Counted from the first letter of the stretch, positions 17,201 through 24,964 are shown. The stretch is DNA of 35,734 nucleotides from Caulobacter sp. D5 (GCF_003185805.1 NZ_QHJY01000002.1:1-35734), one strand, 5' to 3'. Program-made: numbers and translations. Notes: generated by a model from the sequence alone, not told the origin.

Positions 17201-20200
17201 ACCTTCCTGCGAGAGACCGGCGGCCTTCTACCTTGGGTGCAGCTTGGCGTCGATATCGTCTGTTCGCGCGAGCCCGCAGAGCTTGGCGGGGCGATCAGCG
17301 CCGCCGCCGAGGCCAGTGACAAGGCGGGAAAGCGCGACCACCGAGAAGCCTTCCAGCTTCGCAACGCAAACGCGATCCTTTGGCTTACCACCCTTCGCCA
17401 GACCGGGCTGATCACCGGTGAAGCGCTTGAGGCCTTCAAAACCTGGAGAGCTGGGCCCACCATTACGCTCTGGCCCCAGACGCTGACCGCCTTGTGCCGT
17501 ACCGCCGCCCGAACGGCCGGTCTGGAGGCCTTCTCGCTCGATCTCTGCAATGAGACCCTGAAGGCCCTGGAGGCGAGCCGGGAAGACGCCCAGGAGCGGA
17601 CGGAAGCCTATTTGCAGCTGGCGCGCGCCATCTATCCAGTGAGCGCCGATGAGGCCTCAGCGGTGCTCGATCACGCCGTCGCGATCGCCGACAGGATCGG
17701 CGAGGAGAACCTGGATCGTTGGAGCGCGCTGCTCAACCTGGCGCGATCGGCCGGCAGCGGCGACGCGCCTCGACCCAGATCGGCCTATCGCCTCGCCCGG
17801 GCCGCGGAGCTGACCTACGAATATGTGGTGCGTGACAAGCACTTTGCCTGGGACGAAACGGCCAAGTCGCTCGCCGCGCTTTCGCCGAGCTCCTGCCTGG
17901 CGATCTTCAGCCGATGGCGCGACCGGCGCTTTGGCCATGCCGCGCGGCTGCTGCCCATCGCGATCGAGACGTTTGTCAAAAGCCAGCAACTGCCGCCCCT
18001 CGCCTTTCCAGTACTGGCGGGCCTTGAGGCCTGGTGGTCGAGGATTGAGAACCTCAAGGATTTCCTCGCCAAGGAGCCGCTGCCATGGCGCCGGACTCAA
18101 GGCGCCGAGATCGCTTACCGCTATATCCGTCTGCAGTCGCAAGAACCGGAGAACTGGAAATCTTTGGCGGAACTGGCCCGCGCCCACGAGCTGGATTTCC
18201 CCGACCTGGATCGCCTGCGCCAAGCAAGCCAGGCCGTCGCGGACACCGACGCCGCGGCGGAGGCGGCAGCCGCCGCGCGCGCCAAGGCCGAGGCGGCCGC
18301 TCGTCCGCCGAACCTTGGCCTTCGCGCGGAAAAGGCGCCCCCCGACTGGGAGGCTGTTTTCAAAGACATCGACCCTGGCGCCACCCAATCCTTGCGCGAG
18401 GCTCATCGCCGCTGGCGCACCTTTGGACCGCCCTACTTCCTTGAAGCCTTCATCTGCGAGGCGGCCCGGCGGCTGAAACCAGGCCAAGAGTCCCCGCTCC
18501 TTCGAGCGATCACCGAATGGCCCGACTTCAATATCTATAGCCTTCGCAGCTTCCTGGATGGCGCGCCCGAGGCTTGGCTGGACCGCCTGGCCTATCGACA
18601 AGCGCTTAAGACGGCAGTCCTCACGGTTTGTCGTCGCGATCCCACGCGGGTCTATCTACGCGGCTGGGGACGCGTCCTCCCGTTTGAGATGCTCTTCACC
18701 AAAGGCGTCCTGACCGAAGCGGAGGTGGTCGCGGCCCAGATCAGCGGCTTTACCGACCTGGTCGCCGTACTCGACGCCGGCGGTCTTTTCCATCTGCTCG
18801 ATCCAATCGCCGCCACCCTGACCCCCGATCAGGCCGATGAGGCTTTGCACTATGGGCTCGACCTGTTCGAGCCGACGCTGAACGAGGAGGACGGCGATGG
18901 CGTCTGGACCGACGCCTTGGCGCCGAAGGAGGATCTGATCGAAGCTCTGGCCGGCTACATCTGGGCGGGCTTGGCCTCGCCCAAGGTGGCTGAGCGTTGG
19001 GCTTTCGCCCATGTCGTACGCAACGCCGTCGAGATGGACTGGCGGGAGCTTCTGAAAGCCTTGGCGCAGCTGGCCCAGGCGAGCAAGGCCGGCCCTTTCG
19101 CCGACCACCGCCTACCCTTCTATGCTTGGCATGCCCGCCAGTGGCTGATCATCGGCCTGGAGCGCGGGGCCCAGTCGCGCGCCGCCGCCCTGGCGCCGTT
19201 CATTGCCTGGCTGCAAGACGTAGCGCTAGATGAGCACGTGGTCATCGCCGAGTTCGCGCGACGATGCCTGGTGGGCTGGGCGTCGACGCCGGACGGAAAA
19301 GACTTCGCCCTATCGACGCTGGATCAGGTCAATCGGCCCCTTCATCCGAAGACGATCTACCAGAGCTGGTTTCGCGATGAAGAGGCCGAGGCCGAAGAGG
19401 CCATCCCTGACGAAGACAAATACTATTTCGGCCTCGATGTCGGCCAGTATTGGCTCGCCCGCATGGGGGGTGTTTTTGGGCTGTCGCAAGGCACGACAGA
19501 AAGGCTGGCCTTGAAGGTGATCCGAGCGCGCCTGGGCGCCAATGGCGGCGGCTGGCGGGACGATGCGCGCCACACTCGCAAGATCTTCCGTGACGGCGAG
19601 ACCCATCATTCTCACGGCAACATGCCGAAGACCGACAATCTCGGCGCTTATCAAGGCTATCACGCGATGATGTTGACGGCGGGCGCGCTGCTCAAGACGC
19701 GTTCCGTTGGCCAGCAAGCCGACGCCGACGAGGACAACTTCACCGATTGGATCGATGATCGCCTCCTGCGGCGCACGGACGGGCGCTGGCTGTTCGATAG
19801 GATCGATCCGGCCCTGCCTCGGTCGTCGAACGACAAAGGCTCATACGATGCCGAATGGCCCTGGCTGATAAGCCGCGACCATCTGGACGCGCAATTGCTA
19901 ACTGCCGATGGCCGCACGGTGCTTTGGGGCTATTGGGCCAATGGCGGCAACTACCGGCGCGAAAGGGTCACGGTCCGCAGCGCCCTGGTGTCTGAACCCG
20001 CCGCCTCGGCTCTCCTGACCGCCTTGCAAACCGCCGACGAGCCTGGCCGGCTCTCCCTTCCCGACGCCGAGCGGTCCGACGCGGTGGAAATCGACGACGC
20101 CGTGCTCTTTGGTTGGGTCGCCGACCACAGCTATGGCTCTGGCCTGGATGAAGAGGATCCGTGGGCCGAGGGGCTTCACTTCCCAGGTCCCGCCCCCGCC

Positions 20201-20533
20201 AACGACATCATCGGCAAGCTGGCGCTCGAGCAGGATGCGGACGCGCGTTGGTGGCGAAGCCCGGACGGCGCGACGCTGCTGAGCGAAACCTGGACCACGA
20301 CCGAAGATCATGGACGCGACGAGACGACCGTTTCGAGTTGGCGGCTCTCCGGAGACAAGGCCTCTGTTGCCGCCCTTTTGCAGGCGCATCCGGGACACTG
20401 TCTCATCCTGACGGTCGGCATGCGCCGCGATCTGCCCGATTATGCCCGGCGCAACGGCGAGTTCATCGAGTATCCGTGGTCCTATATGCGTTCCTACCTG
20501 ATGAGGTCCGATGGTGCCGCAACCCCGTTCTAA
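14234..20533 (+). CDS. Giant STAND-like P-loop NTPase with N-terminal nuclease-like domain
   Basis: The 2099-residue protein has three visible parts. Residues about 1-130 resemble Cap4/DUF4297-type dsDNA nuclease domains: DQFHYVWAARQCLGLL, Asp61 in LIDVGLYYG, and Gln81-Leu-Lys83 in RYVQLKHST. Residues about 255-480 form a P-loop NTPase: Walker A ADGGVGKS (285-292), then IVYDCFGTGLYRSAVDFRHR, Walker B-like LCLVIDAADNAE (384-395) and LVFTSRSHRR. The remaining 1500 or so residues are mostly helical, with a His cluster (H1791, H1792, H1794, H1810) and a more globular end. This is the architecture of STAND/Avs-like defence sensors: nuclease effector, NTPase switch, and a large C-terminal sensor. 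I do not recognise it as a named type. A 224-residue partner overlaps its 3' end by 23 bases. Anti-phage function is inference. Confidence 0.78.
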   Translation: MTAPDIVRATRDGDQFHYVWAARQCLGLLTAQDGLAAVTIEGPSNAEIPGEEVEAGQELIDVGLYYGSERIDQASAIRYVQLKHSTARTQTPWTASGLKGTIDGFAKRYREIVARSSPEDVAARFTFQFTTNRPIDQRVIEALEDLTVGAPARHGDLDALLLGYAGLDRGSAAAFFQLFRAEGLENDLWAQQNLLVEDLRAFLPEADGDAPVQLKDLVTRKATTQFADNPTILRYDVLRALKTGEDELFPSPPLIEGASEAFAREQEPEIVRVVVGAAAPVVLHADGGVGKSMVATRLALAMPAGSVTIVYDCFGTGLYRSAVDFRHRHRDGLVQIANELAAKSLCLPLIPSAHANAKTYVRAFLHRLRQASTVLRARAPGALLCLVIDAADNAEMAAAAQQEASSFARDLIRAPMPEGVRLVFTSRSHRRASLQAPPEAIEIALRPFSLAESALHLRRVYSAATDSEAAEFDHLTSSNPRVQALAMDQKRPLAEMLAALGPNPTTIEAAIGELLAGAIRGLKDKAHGVGEQQIEQICRGLAVLRPLVPISVLSRLTGVDEGAIRTFAFDLGRPLLVRGDSLHFLDEPAETWFRETFTPDADGLKTFVDRLRPLANSSSYVAGAIPQLLLEAGRYDELVELALSTDALPSDSPLERRDVELQRLIFALKACLHIKSYPSAAKLALKAAGETAAENRQNALLKSNIHLAGVLLAPDRLQELVSRRTFGGGWQGAHHVYDAALLSARPEFAADASSRLRMALDWLFAWSRARSDDDDDGSSPRGDVTDSDRATFCLAYLRLKDAKAAVGFLRRWRHRPLSFSVGRILAAKLIDLGDLDALDALASSCRNDIWLLLALARAIRSCGRKMPAPALERLLRFLEDRRVQLAESNGWNEKWDVLEAVTAAVELAIAQLPPAPERWAALIRRYLPSSPPHAFTSDLPYDRAEILRAYVLEATLRGQTLALVDIAPPDVRAELEQDPKPYNFSRECETFLRETGGLLPWVQLGVDIVCSREPAELGGAISAAAEASDKAGKRDHREAFQLRNANAILWLTTLRQTGLITGEALEAFKTWRAGPTITLWPQTLTALCRTAARTAGLEAFSLDLCNETLKALEASREDAQERTEAYLQLARAIYPVSADEASAVLDHAVAIADRIGEENLDRWSALLNLARSAGSGDAPRPRSAYRLARAAELTYEYVVRDKHFAWDETAKSLAALSPSSCLAIFSRWRDRRFGHAARLLPIAIETFVKSQQLPPLAFPVLAGLEAWWSRIENLKDFLAKEPLPWRRTQGAEIAYRYIRLQSQEPENWKSLAELARAHELDFPDLDRLRQASQAVADTDAAAEAAAAARAKAEAAARPPNLGLRAEKAPPDWEAVFKDIDPGATQSLREAHRRWRTFGPPYFLEAFICEAARRLKPGQESPLLRAITEWPDFNIYSLRSFLDGAPEAWLDRLAYRQALKTAVLTVCRRDPTRVYLRGWGRVLPFEMLFTKGVLTEAEVVAAQISGFTDLVAVLDAGGLFHLLDPIAATLTPDQADEALHYGLDLFEPTLNEEDGDGVWTDALAPKEDLIEALAGYIWAGLASPKVAERWAFAHVVRNAVEMDWRELLKALAQLAQASKAGPFADHRLPFYAWHARQWLIIGLERGAQSRAAALAPFIAWLQDVALDEHVVIAEFARRCLVGWASTPDGKDFALSTLDQVNRPLHPKTIYQSWFRDEEAEAEEAIPDEDKYYFGLDVGQYWLARMGGVFGLSQGTTERLALKVIRARLGANGGGWRDDARHTRKIFRDGETHHSHGNMPKTDNLGAYQGYHAMMLTAGALLKTRSVGQQADADEDNFTDWIDDRLLRRTDGRWLFDRIDPALPRSSNDKGSYDAEWPWLISRDHLDAQLLTADGRTVLWGYWANGGNYRRERVTVRSALVSEPAASALLTALQTADEPGRLSLPDAERSDAVEIDDAVLFGWVADHSYGSGLDEEDPWAEGLHFPGPAPANDIIGKLALEQDADARWWRSPDGATLLSETWTTTEDHGRDETTVSSWRLSGDKASVAALLQAHPGHCLILTVGMRRDLPDYARRNGEFIEYPWSYMRSYLMRSDGAATPF

Positions 20534-21185
20534 GGCGATCATCGACCTTGGCAAACGCTTGGTCGAACAGCTGAACGATGATGGCGACCTGGCCGCGGCC
20601 TGGCTGTCGCACTTGCTGGCCGAACGCATCGTGGCGGCCGAACAGGCTGAAGGCGAACAGAAGGTCGCCGCCGAAGACGCGTGCGTGAAGCTGATCCTCG
20701 AACTTTGGAGCAAGCGAAACCATTTCAACGACCACCATCGCCCCTTGCGGGATATGGATTCGATCGTCCGGACCCTCGCCTCCCTCGACGTCGAGCGCGT
20801 CGACCACCGCTATTTCAGCAACGTTCTTCGGGGGCCAGCGGCCAATGGCGTGCCCGAACCGGCTCGCCAGTGGCTCGAGTTCGCGACCGAACTCGACACC
20901 ACGGCCAAGACCTTGATCCGGCTGGCGCTCGCAAAGGCCGTCGAAGCGATGGGTCCCGACGCTCAGGCCTGGACCGATTTGGCCGCTGAAGCGGCCGTGG
21001 AGGAGCCCGCCGAGACGCTCATCGTGCGCTTCGTCTCGCCCGGGCACAGCGACGACGATTGGGAGCGGCAGGCTCGTCGGCGAGAGATCAAGAGCCTGCG
21101 CGAGTTCATCGCCCTGTCCGAGGGCCTCGCCGACAGCCTGCAAGCCAAGCTCGACGTCGAAACGCCGCCCGATAAGCCAAATTAG
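20511..21185 (+). CDS. Small partner of the giant NTPase, unknown function
   Basis: The 224-residue protein is acidic, almost wholly helical by composition and soluble. It starts MVPQPRSKAIIDLGKRLVEQ; the ATG at 20511 lies inside the last 23 bases of the giant NTPase gene with GAGG just upstream, so the two are almost certainly co-translated and act together. Recognisable features are LILELWSKRNHFNDHHRPLR near residues 61-80 and a charged C-terminal helix. No catalytic motif, transmembrane segment or DNA-binding fold was recognised. Possible roles, all inferred from position, are an inhibitor, an assembly factor or a second sensor for the NTPase. Confidence 0.75.
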   Translation: MVPQPRSKAIIDLGKRLVEQLNDDGDLAAAWLSHLLAERIVAAEQAEGEQKVAAEDACVKLILELWSKRNHFNDHHRPLRDMDSIVRTLASLDVERVDHRYFSNVLRGPAANGVPEPARQWLEFATELDTTAKTLIRLALAKAVEAMGPDAQAWTDLAAEAAVEEPAETLIVRFVSPGHSDDDWERQARRREIKSLREFIALSEGLADSLQAKLDVETPPDKPN

Positions 21186-21533
21186 TCGGGCAAGAGCCAG
21201 GGCGCTCGAAGTCGGTGGCCTTAGGGCTACGATCAAGGGCAGTCGCAGACACTGCTCCCAAATCCGATCTTCGCGCGTATGGCTGGCGAAACGACGGCGG
21301 GGCGACACGCCGGACTCCAACTCCATGCGCAGGCCCAGCTTGCCAGGCCTGTGCATGCTGTTGGCGCAACAAGTTTCGAGCTTCCAGACGCCCGGGGGCG
21401 GGAGGAGTCCTCCCAGGCCTTTCTGCGTATCGCCGCGCAAGAGTTCTTGATTTGTTCCAATGCATGAACTAGCGTCGATGGGCAGGACAACCGGTAGGAA
21501 CCTGCTAGACATCGGTCTTCACCGCCCGATGGA
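21186..21533. other. Gap before darT containing a palindrome
   Basis: These 348 bases hold no supported gene. GGGAGGA-G-TCCTCCC at 21400-21414 is a perfect 7-1-7 inverted repeat about 120 bases before darT and is the best candidate operator for the toxin-antitoxin operon. Short frames on both strands here lack ribosome sites and family resemblance. Confidence 0.5.
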
Positions 21534-22181
21534 ATGCCTATGCCAGGAACGGTCCCAAAGCCGACCCAGATCATTCACATGACCCACATCGGCAATCTCG
21601 ACGCCATCTTCGCCAGGGGCGCGCTTTCCGCGACCGCGAAGCTTCAGGCACGGGGAACGCAGTTCACCAACATCGCCTATTCGTCGATCCAGGGGCAGCG
21701 GGCGACCAAACAAGTGCCGTGCGGTCCCGGCGGCTGCCTGCATGATTACGTGCCGTTCTATTTTACCACTCGCAGCCCGATGCTCTACACGATCAACCGA
21801 GGAAACGTGCCTTGTGAGGGCGGACAGGACGCCTTGGTGCATCTTGTTTCGACAGCTCAGAAGGTCGCGGCGGCCGGCCTGGGCTACGCTTTTAGCGATG
21901 GCCACGGAATCATGGCCTACTCCAGCTTCTACGATGACCTCGCCCAACTTGATGAAGTGGATTGGGGTGTCATCGGCAGCCGGCAGTGGGCGGACACGGT
22001 TGAGGATGGCGATCGCAAGCGACGCAAGCAGGCTGAGTTCCTGGTCTGGGATAGCTTTCCCATGCGCCTTCTGAGTGGCATTGCGGTGAGATCGCCGCAA
22101 CGCCGCCAGCAGGTGGAAACCTTGCTGGAACGACATGGGTTGGAACTGAAAGTGGTGGATAAACCCGCCTGGTACTACTAG
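21534..22181 (+). CDS. darT: DarT-type DNA ADP-ribosyltransferase toxin
   Basis: The 215-residue protein is a DarT (DUF4433) toxin, which moves ADP-ribose from NAD+ onto bases in single-stranded DNA (thymidine or guanosine, depending on the subtype) and so blocks replication. Family features are PTQIIHMTHIGNLDAIFARG (residues 10-29), Arg56 in GQRATKQVPCGPGG, the aromatic YVPFYFTTRSPMLYTI, and Glu168 in KQAEFLVWDSFP, which corresponds to the catalytic glutamate. The protein is full length. A second ATG at 21540 is an equally good start. The DarG-like antitoxin gene follows after 10 bases. DarTG pairs act in phage defence. The target base cannot be read from the sequence. Confidence 0.9.
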   Translation: MPMPGTVPKPTQIIHMTHIGNLDAIFARGALSATAKLQARGTQFTNIAYSSIQGQRATKQVPCGPGGCLHDYVPFYFTTRSPMLYTINRGNVPCEGGQDALVHLVSTAQKVAAAGLGYAFSDGHGIMAYSSFYDDLAQLDEVDWGVIGSRQWADTVEDGDRKRRKQAEFLVWDSFPMRLLSGIAVRSPQRRQQVETLLERHGLELKVVDKPAWYY

Positions 22182-22191
22182 GAAGCCTGCG

Positions 22192-23244
22192 ATGATCACA
22201 TTCGCGAGCGGCGACCTCCTCCAATCGGGCGCCGAAGCCATCATCAACACCGTCAACTGCGTCGGGGTGATGGGCAAGGGCATTGCCCTGCAATTCAAGC
22301 AGGCCTTTCCACGCAACTACGATGCCTATCGGCGCGCTTGCGAGGCCGGCGAGGTGCGGCTGGGCGAGATGTTCGTCTTTGACACGGGCAGTATGATCAA
22401 CCCGCGCTGGATCATAAACTTCCCGACCAAAGGCCACTGGAAGGCCAACTCTCGGCTGGAAGACATTGTCATCGGACTGGAAGACCTCAAGCGGGTGATA
22501 GTCGATCGGAACATTCGATCGATAGCAGTCCCTCCCCTGGGATGCGGCAATGGCGGTCTGAATTGGCGCGATGTCGAACCGGCCATCCGTCACGCCCTCG
22601 GAGACCTGAACAATGTCGATGTTCGCCTGTTCGCCCCGGGCGCCGCGCCGAAGGTCGATGAAATGCGCGTGGGCACTGAGCGGCCGAACATGAGCCGCGG
22701 TCGCGCCCTGGTGCTAAGCCTGCTGGGCCTTTATGGCGCTGCCGGTTACCGTCACAGCCTGCTGGAGATCCAGAAGCTGACTTATTTCCTTCAAGCAGCT
22801 GGCGAAGACCTCAAGCTCGGCTTCCACAAGCACCACTATGGACCCTACGCCGAGAACTTGAACCACGTCCTTCAGCGCATCGAAGGACACTTCATCCGGG
22901 GCTATGGCGATCGCAGCCAAGCCGCGGAGATTGCCGTACTCGAGGACGGGCGGCAGGAAGCCGAGGCTTTCCTGTCCAGCGAAGAGACCGCTCAACAGCG
23001 CTTGGAGCGTGTCGCCAAGCTAATTGAGGGCTTCGAGACGCCCTACGGCTTGGAACTACTCTCGACCGTGCATTGGATCCTGACCCACGATCGAGATTCC
23101 AAGAACGATCCTGAGCGCGTGATAGAGGCGGTAAAGTCGTGGAACCCGCGCAAAGCCGCCATCATGCGCGAACCGCATATCCGGACTGCTATCAATCATC
23201 TGCGCAGCCATGGATGGGTTGATCAGGACGCCCACGCGGCCTGA
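22192..23244 (+). CDS. darG: DarG-type macrodomain antitoxin
   Basis: The 350-residue protein has an N-terminal macrodomain (about residues 1-155) that removes the ADP-ribose placed on DNA by DarT, and a C-terminal domain that in known DarG proteins binds the toxin. Macrodomain marks are TVNCVGVMGKGIALQFK with Asn22, the loop INFPTKGHWKANS whose Lys80 matches the lysine essential in characterised DarG, and VPPLGCGNGGLNW. The C-terminal part (from about residue 165, MSRGRALVLSLLGLYG, HHYGPYAENLNHVLQ) is typical of full-length DarG. The start at 22192 has AGGAAG upstream. It is co-transcribed with darT, and 59 bases separate it from the ADP-ribosyltransferase gene downstream. Confidence 0.93.
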   Translation: MITFASGDLLQSGAEAIINTVNCVGVMGKGIALQFKQAFPRNYDAYRRACEAGEVRLGEMFVFDTGSMINPRWIINFPTKGHWKANSRLEDIVIGLEDLKRVIVDRNIRSIAVPPLGCGNGGLNWRDVEPAIRHALGDLNNVDVRLFAPGAAPKVDEMRVGTERPNMSRGRALVLSLLGLYGAAGYRHSLLEIQKLTYFLQAAGEDLKLGFHKHHYGPYAENLNHVLQRIEGHFIRGYGDRSQAAEIAVLEDGRQEAEAFLSSEETAQQRLERVAKLIEGFETPYGLELLSTVHWILTHDRDSKNDPERVIEAVKSWNPRKAAIMREPHIRTAINHLRSHGWVDQDAHAA

Positions 23245-23303
23245 TCTTCGTCATTCAGGAACCCGCGACAGCGCAACCGCAGCTTTCGACCGCGAGGACT
23301 TCA

Positions 23304-24089
23304 GTGAAACGAAGCCGCCTGACGCTTGAGAGCGTACCTGGCTTGGCCACCTTCGCCACAGCGCCTCTGGACCATGAGTACGAGGCCTATCTCTTCGGCT
23401 CCGACGTCGAAGCCGTTCCATTTCCCCACTGGACGGCACACCTTCGCGAGTTCTGGGGCTGGTACGCAGAGGCGCCTGACTATACGACCAGCGCCGAGCA
23501 CCTTCCCACGGTCAAGGCGATGATCGCCGAAGGCCTGGTCCAGCAACGCCTTGAGGATCTCGCTGAAGAAGTCACCCAGGCAAAGTCGGGCGAAGAGCTC
23601 AACTGCTGCCTGGTCCGGCAGTACACGCGCGAAGGGCGGCTCTATCGAGAAATCAACGAAGTACTCCGGCGCGGCCATGTAGGCGAAGATCTGCGCCAAC
23701 ACGGTTTCACGCCGTGGGTGCTTCAGTTCAACTCGGCAATTCGTCAACGGCCGATCTTCGAAGGTGTCAGCTATCGCGGTGCGCGCCTTACTCCGGCGGA
23801 CATCGACAAGTACCAGCCCGGCCTGATGTTCGAATGGGGCGGCTTCATCTCCGCCAGCAAACACCGCGACGTCGCGGTCGACATTGCCGGAAACGTCCTG
23901 TTCGAGATCACTCCCTGGGGTTCGTACAGCATGTACGGCAAGCGTAACCCAATCGACATCGCGGAGCTCTCCATAGCACCCGACGAAGCTGAGGTTATCT
24001 TCCCGATCGCTTGCACCTTTCGGGTTAAGGGGACTCGCAAGGAAGGACATCGATCGGTGATCGAGATGGAGACGGTCGATCAGTACTGA
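23304..24089 (+). CDS. R-S-ExE ADP-ribosyltransferase, third gene of the DarTG operon
   Basis: The 261-residue protein starts at a GTG with GAGGA upstream. Its C-terminal two thirds fit an ART-fold mono-ADP-ribosyltransferase: REINEVLRRG (115-124), the NAD-binding Arg158 in VSYRGARL, Ser183/Ser185 in GGFISASK (the F-x-S-x-S motif), and Glu228-Ala-Glu230 in DEAEVIFP, the ExE motif that usually marks arginine-directed protein transferases. Residues 1-100 are mostly helical. No signal peptide is visible, so it acts in the cytoplasm. It is unlike DarT, which has a different sequence and targets DNA. There is no obvious separate antitoxin after it; the next features are terminator-like hairpins. 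It may be an accessory effector or an independent toxin; the target is unknown. Confidence 0.75.
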   Translation: MKRSRLTLESVPGLATFATAPLDHEYEAYLFGSDVEAVPFPHWTAHLREFWGWYAEAPDYTTSAEHLPTVKAMIAEGLVQQRLEDLAEEVTQAKSGEELNCCLVRQYTREGRLYREINEVLRRGHVGEDLRQHGFTPWVLQFNSAIRQRPIFEGVSYRGARLTPADIDKYQPGLMFEWGGFISASKHRDVAVDIAGNVLFEITPWGSYSMYGKRNPIDIAELSIAPDEAEVIFPIACTFRVKGTRKEGHRSVIEMETVDQY

Positions 24090-24108
24090 GCAGCCTACCT
24101 GCTTTTTT
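24089..24108 (+). terminator. Intrinsic terminator after the ART gene
   Basis: AGCAG (24089-24093) pairs with CTGCT (24099-24103) and is followed by a run of T to 24108. A second hairpin, GGCTCT-TGG-AGAGCC at 24115-24129, and a weaker GACC-TTTG-GGTC follow. The first overlaps the last base of the ART stop codon. Together they probably end the darT-darG-ART transcript. Confidence 0.65.
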
Positions 24109-24269
24109 AGGATCGGCTCTTGGAGAGCCTCTGTCCGACCTTTGGGTCATTTACTTCCTGCCCACCGCCTCCCCCGTCCGGCTCCGCTCACCACCTCCCT
24201 GGCCAGGTCGGTGGACGGCTAGCTAGCGCCAGACACGGTGCGCCTCCCTGGCCTGCAATCGATAGCGCC

Positions 24270-24300
24270 TTAACATTTTGGGACGCAAGGGCTTGATAAT
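24270..24300 (+). promoter_or_regulatory. Possible promoter of the small AraC-type gene
   Basis: TTAACA (24270-24275) and GATAAT (24295-24300) each match five of six bases of the sigma-70 -35 and -10 consensus. The 19-base spacing is long, so the call is tentative. It lies 29 bases before the chosen start at 24329. Confidence 0.35.
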
Positions 24301-24328
24301 CCGGGACATGTTGAGCCCGGAGGCAATC

Positions 24329-24763
24329 ATGGCCGCTCGTCCGTCACGCCCATCTCGAAACACCCAACCTCTCAGCACAAAGGCGAAAGTGTGCGAGGTA
24401 TTGCAAGAGCTACTTCCCACCGGGAACTGCTCGGTGGAGGCGGTCGCAGAGCGCTTTTCAATCGATCGACGATCCCTCCTGCGTCGCCTGAGATCCGAAG
24501 GCGCAACCTATTCGGACTTGCTAAAACAGGTACGAAACGAGCTTCTCGAACACTACATCGAGAACACCGACCTATCCCTGACCCAGATCGCAGGCCTATT
24601 AGGCTTTACAAGCATCTCGGCTCTTTCGCGATGGAAGAAAAGCCAGCCCCGTCAGTCGCAGGCCGAAGCCCCAACTGCTCCTAGCGAGACCTTTTGGATG
24701 GAGGATGACATGTACTTCGACATCATCCACATCCCCAAGCCAACTCGAAAATCGCGAAAATAG
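24329..24763 (+). CDS. Small AraC-type DNA-binding protein
   Basis: The 144-residue protein has one recognisable domain, an AraC-family double helix-turn-helix (about residues 35-105): VEAVAERFSIDRRSLLRRLR in the first unit and SLTQIAGLLGFTSISALSRW in the second. There is no effector-binding domain; the N-terminus is a short basic tail and the C-terminus carries the acidic WMEDDMYFDIIHIP. The ATG at 24329 was chosen because GGAGG lies 5 bases upstream; in-frame starts further up have no ribosome site. It is the last gene of the island, about 200 bases from the right repeat. It could regulate the island or, as small DNA-binding proteins beside att sites sometimes do, help control excision. Confidence 0.75.
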   Translation: MAARPSRPSRNTQPLSTKAKVCEVLQELLPTGNCSVEAVAERFSIDRRSLLRRLRSEGATYSDLLKQVRNELLEHYIENTDLSLTQIAGLLGFTSISALSRWKKSQPRQSQAEAPTAPSETFWMEDDMYFDIIHIPKPTRKSRK

Positions 24764-24884
24764 CGTCCCGATCGGTCAACTTCGGACCATCTGATGGGAG
24801 CGTCACCGCGTGCACGAAAATACAATCTTGAGGTGCATCTCTTGTCGCACCCCAATTGAAAATGCGAACTTTTTACCGCCCTTT

Positions 24885-24964
24885 CTACGCTACGCTATGC
24901 CTTGTCGAGTAAGGGATCGTAGTCTCGGCGGCTCTGGCGTAGTTCGTCGTAGTCTAGCGTAGTT
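24885..24964. repeat. Cluster of CGTAG repeats beside the right direct repeat
   Basis: CGTAGTC/CGTAGTT occurs four times on the plus strand, starting at 24918, 24938, 24948 and 24958, so the steps are 20, 10 and 10 bases, which puts all copies on one face of the helix. Two more CGTAG copies lie in tandem on the minus strand at 24885-24894. They abut the right 78-bp repeat on the island side. This resembles arm-type sites bound by a tyrosine recombinase or an excision factor. The remainder of 24764-24884 shows only a weak hairpin (GGTGC/GCACC) and no gene. Confidence 0.55.

Noticed and set aside
21215-21472. Small Cys-containing frame (CQACACCW) as a possible zinc-ribbon antitoxin before darT
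   Set aside because: Cys spacing does not fit a known ribbon, there is no ribosome site, and DarT already has its antitoxin downstream.
24885-24964. CGTAG repeats as a CRISPR array
   Set aside because: Repeat units are only 7 bases with 3- to 13-base gaps, and there are no cas genes.
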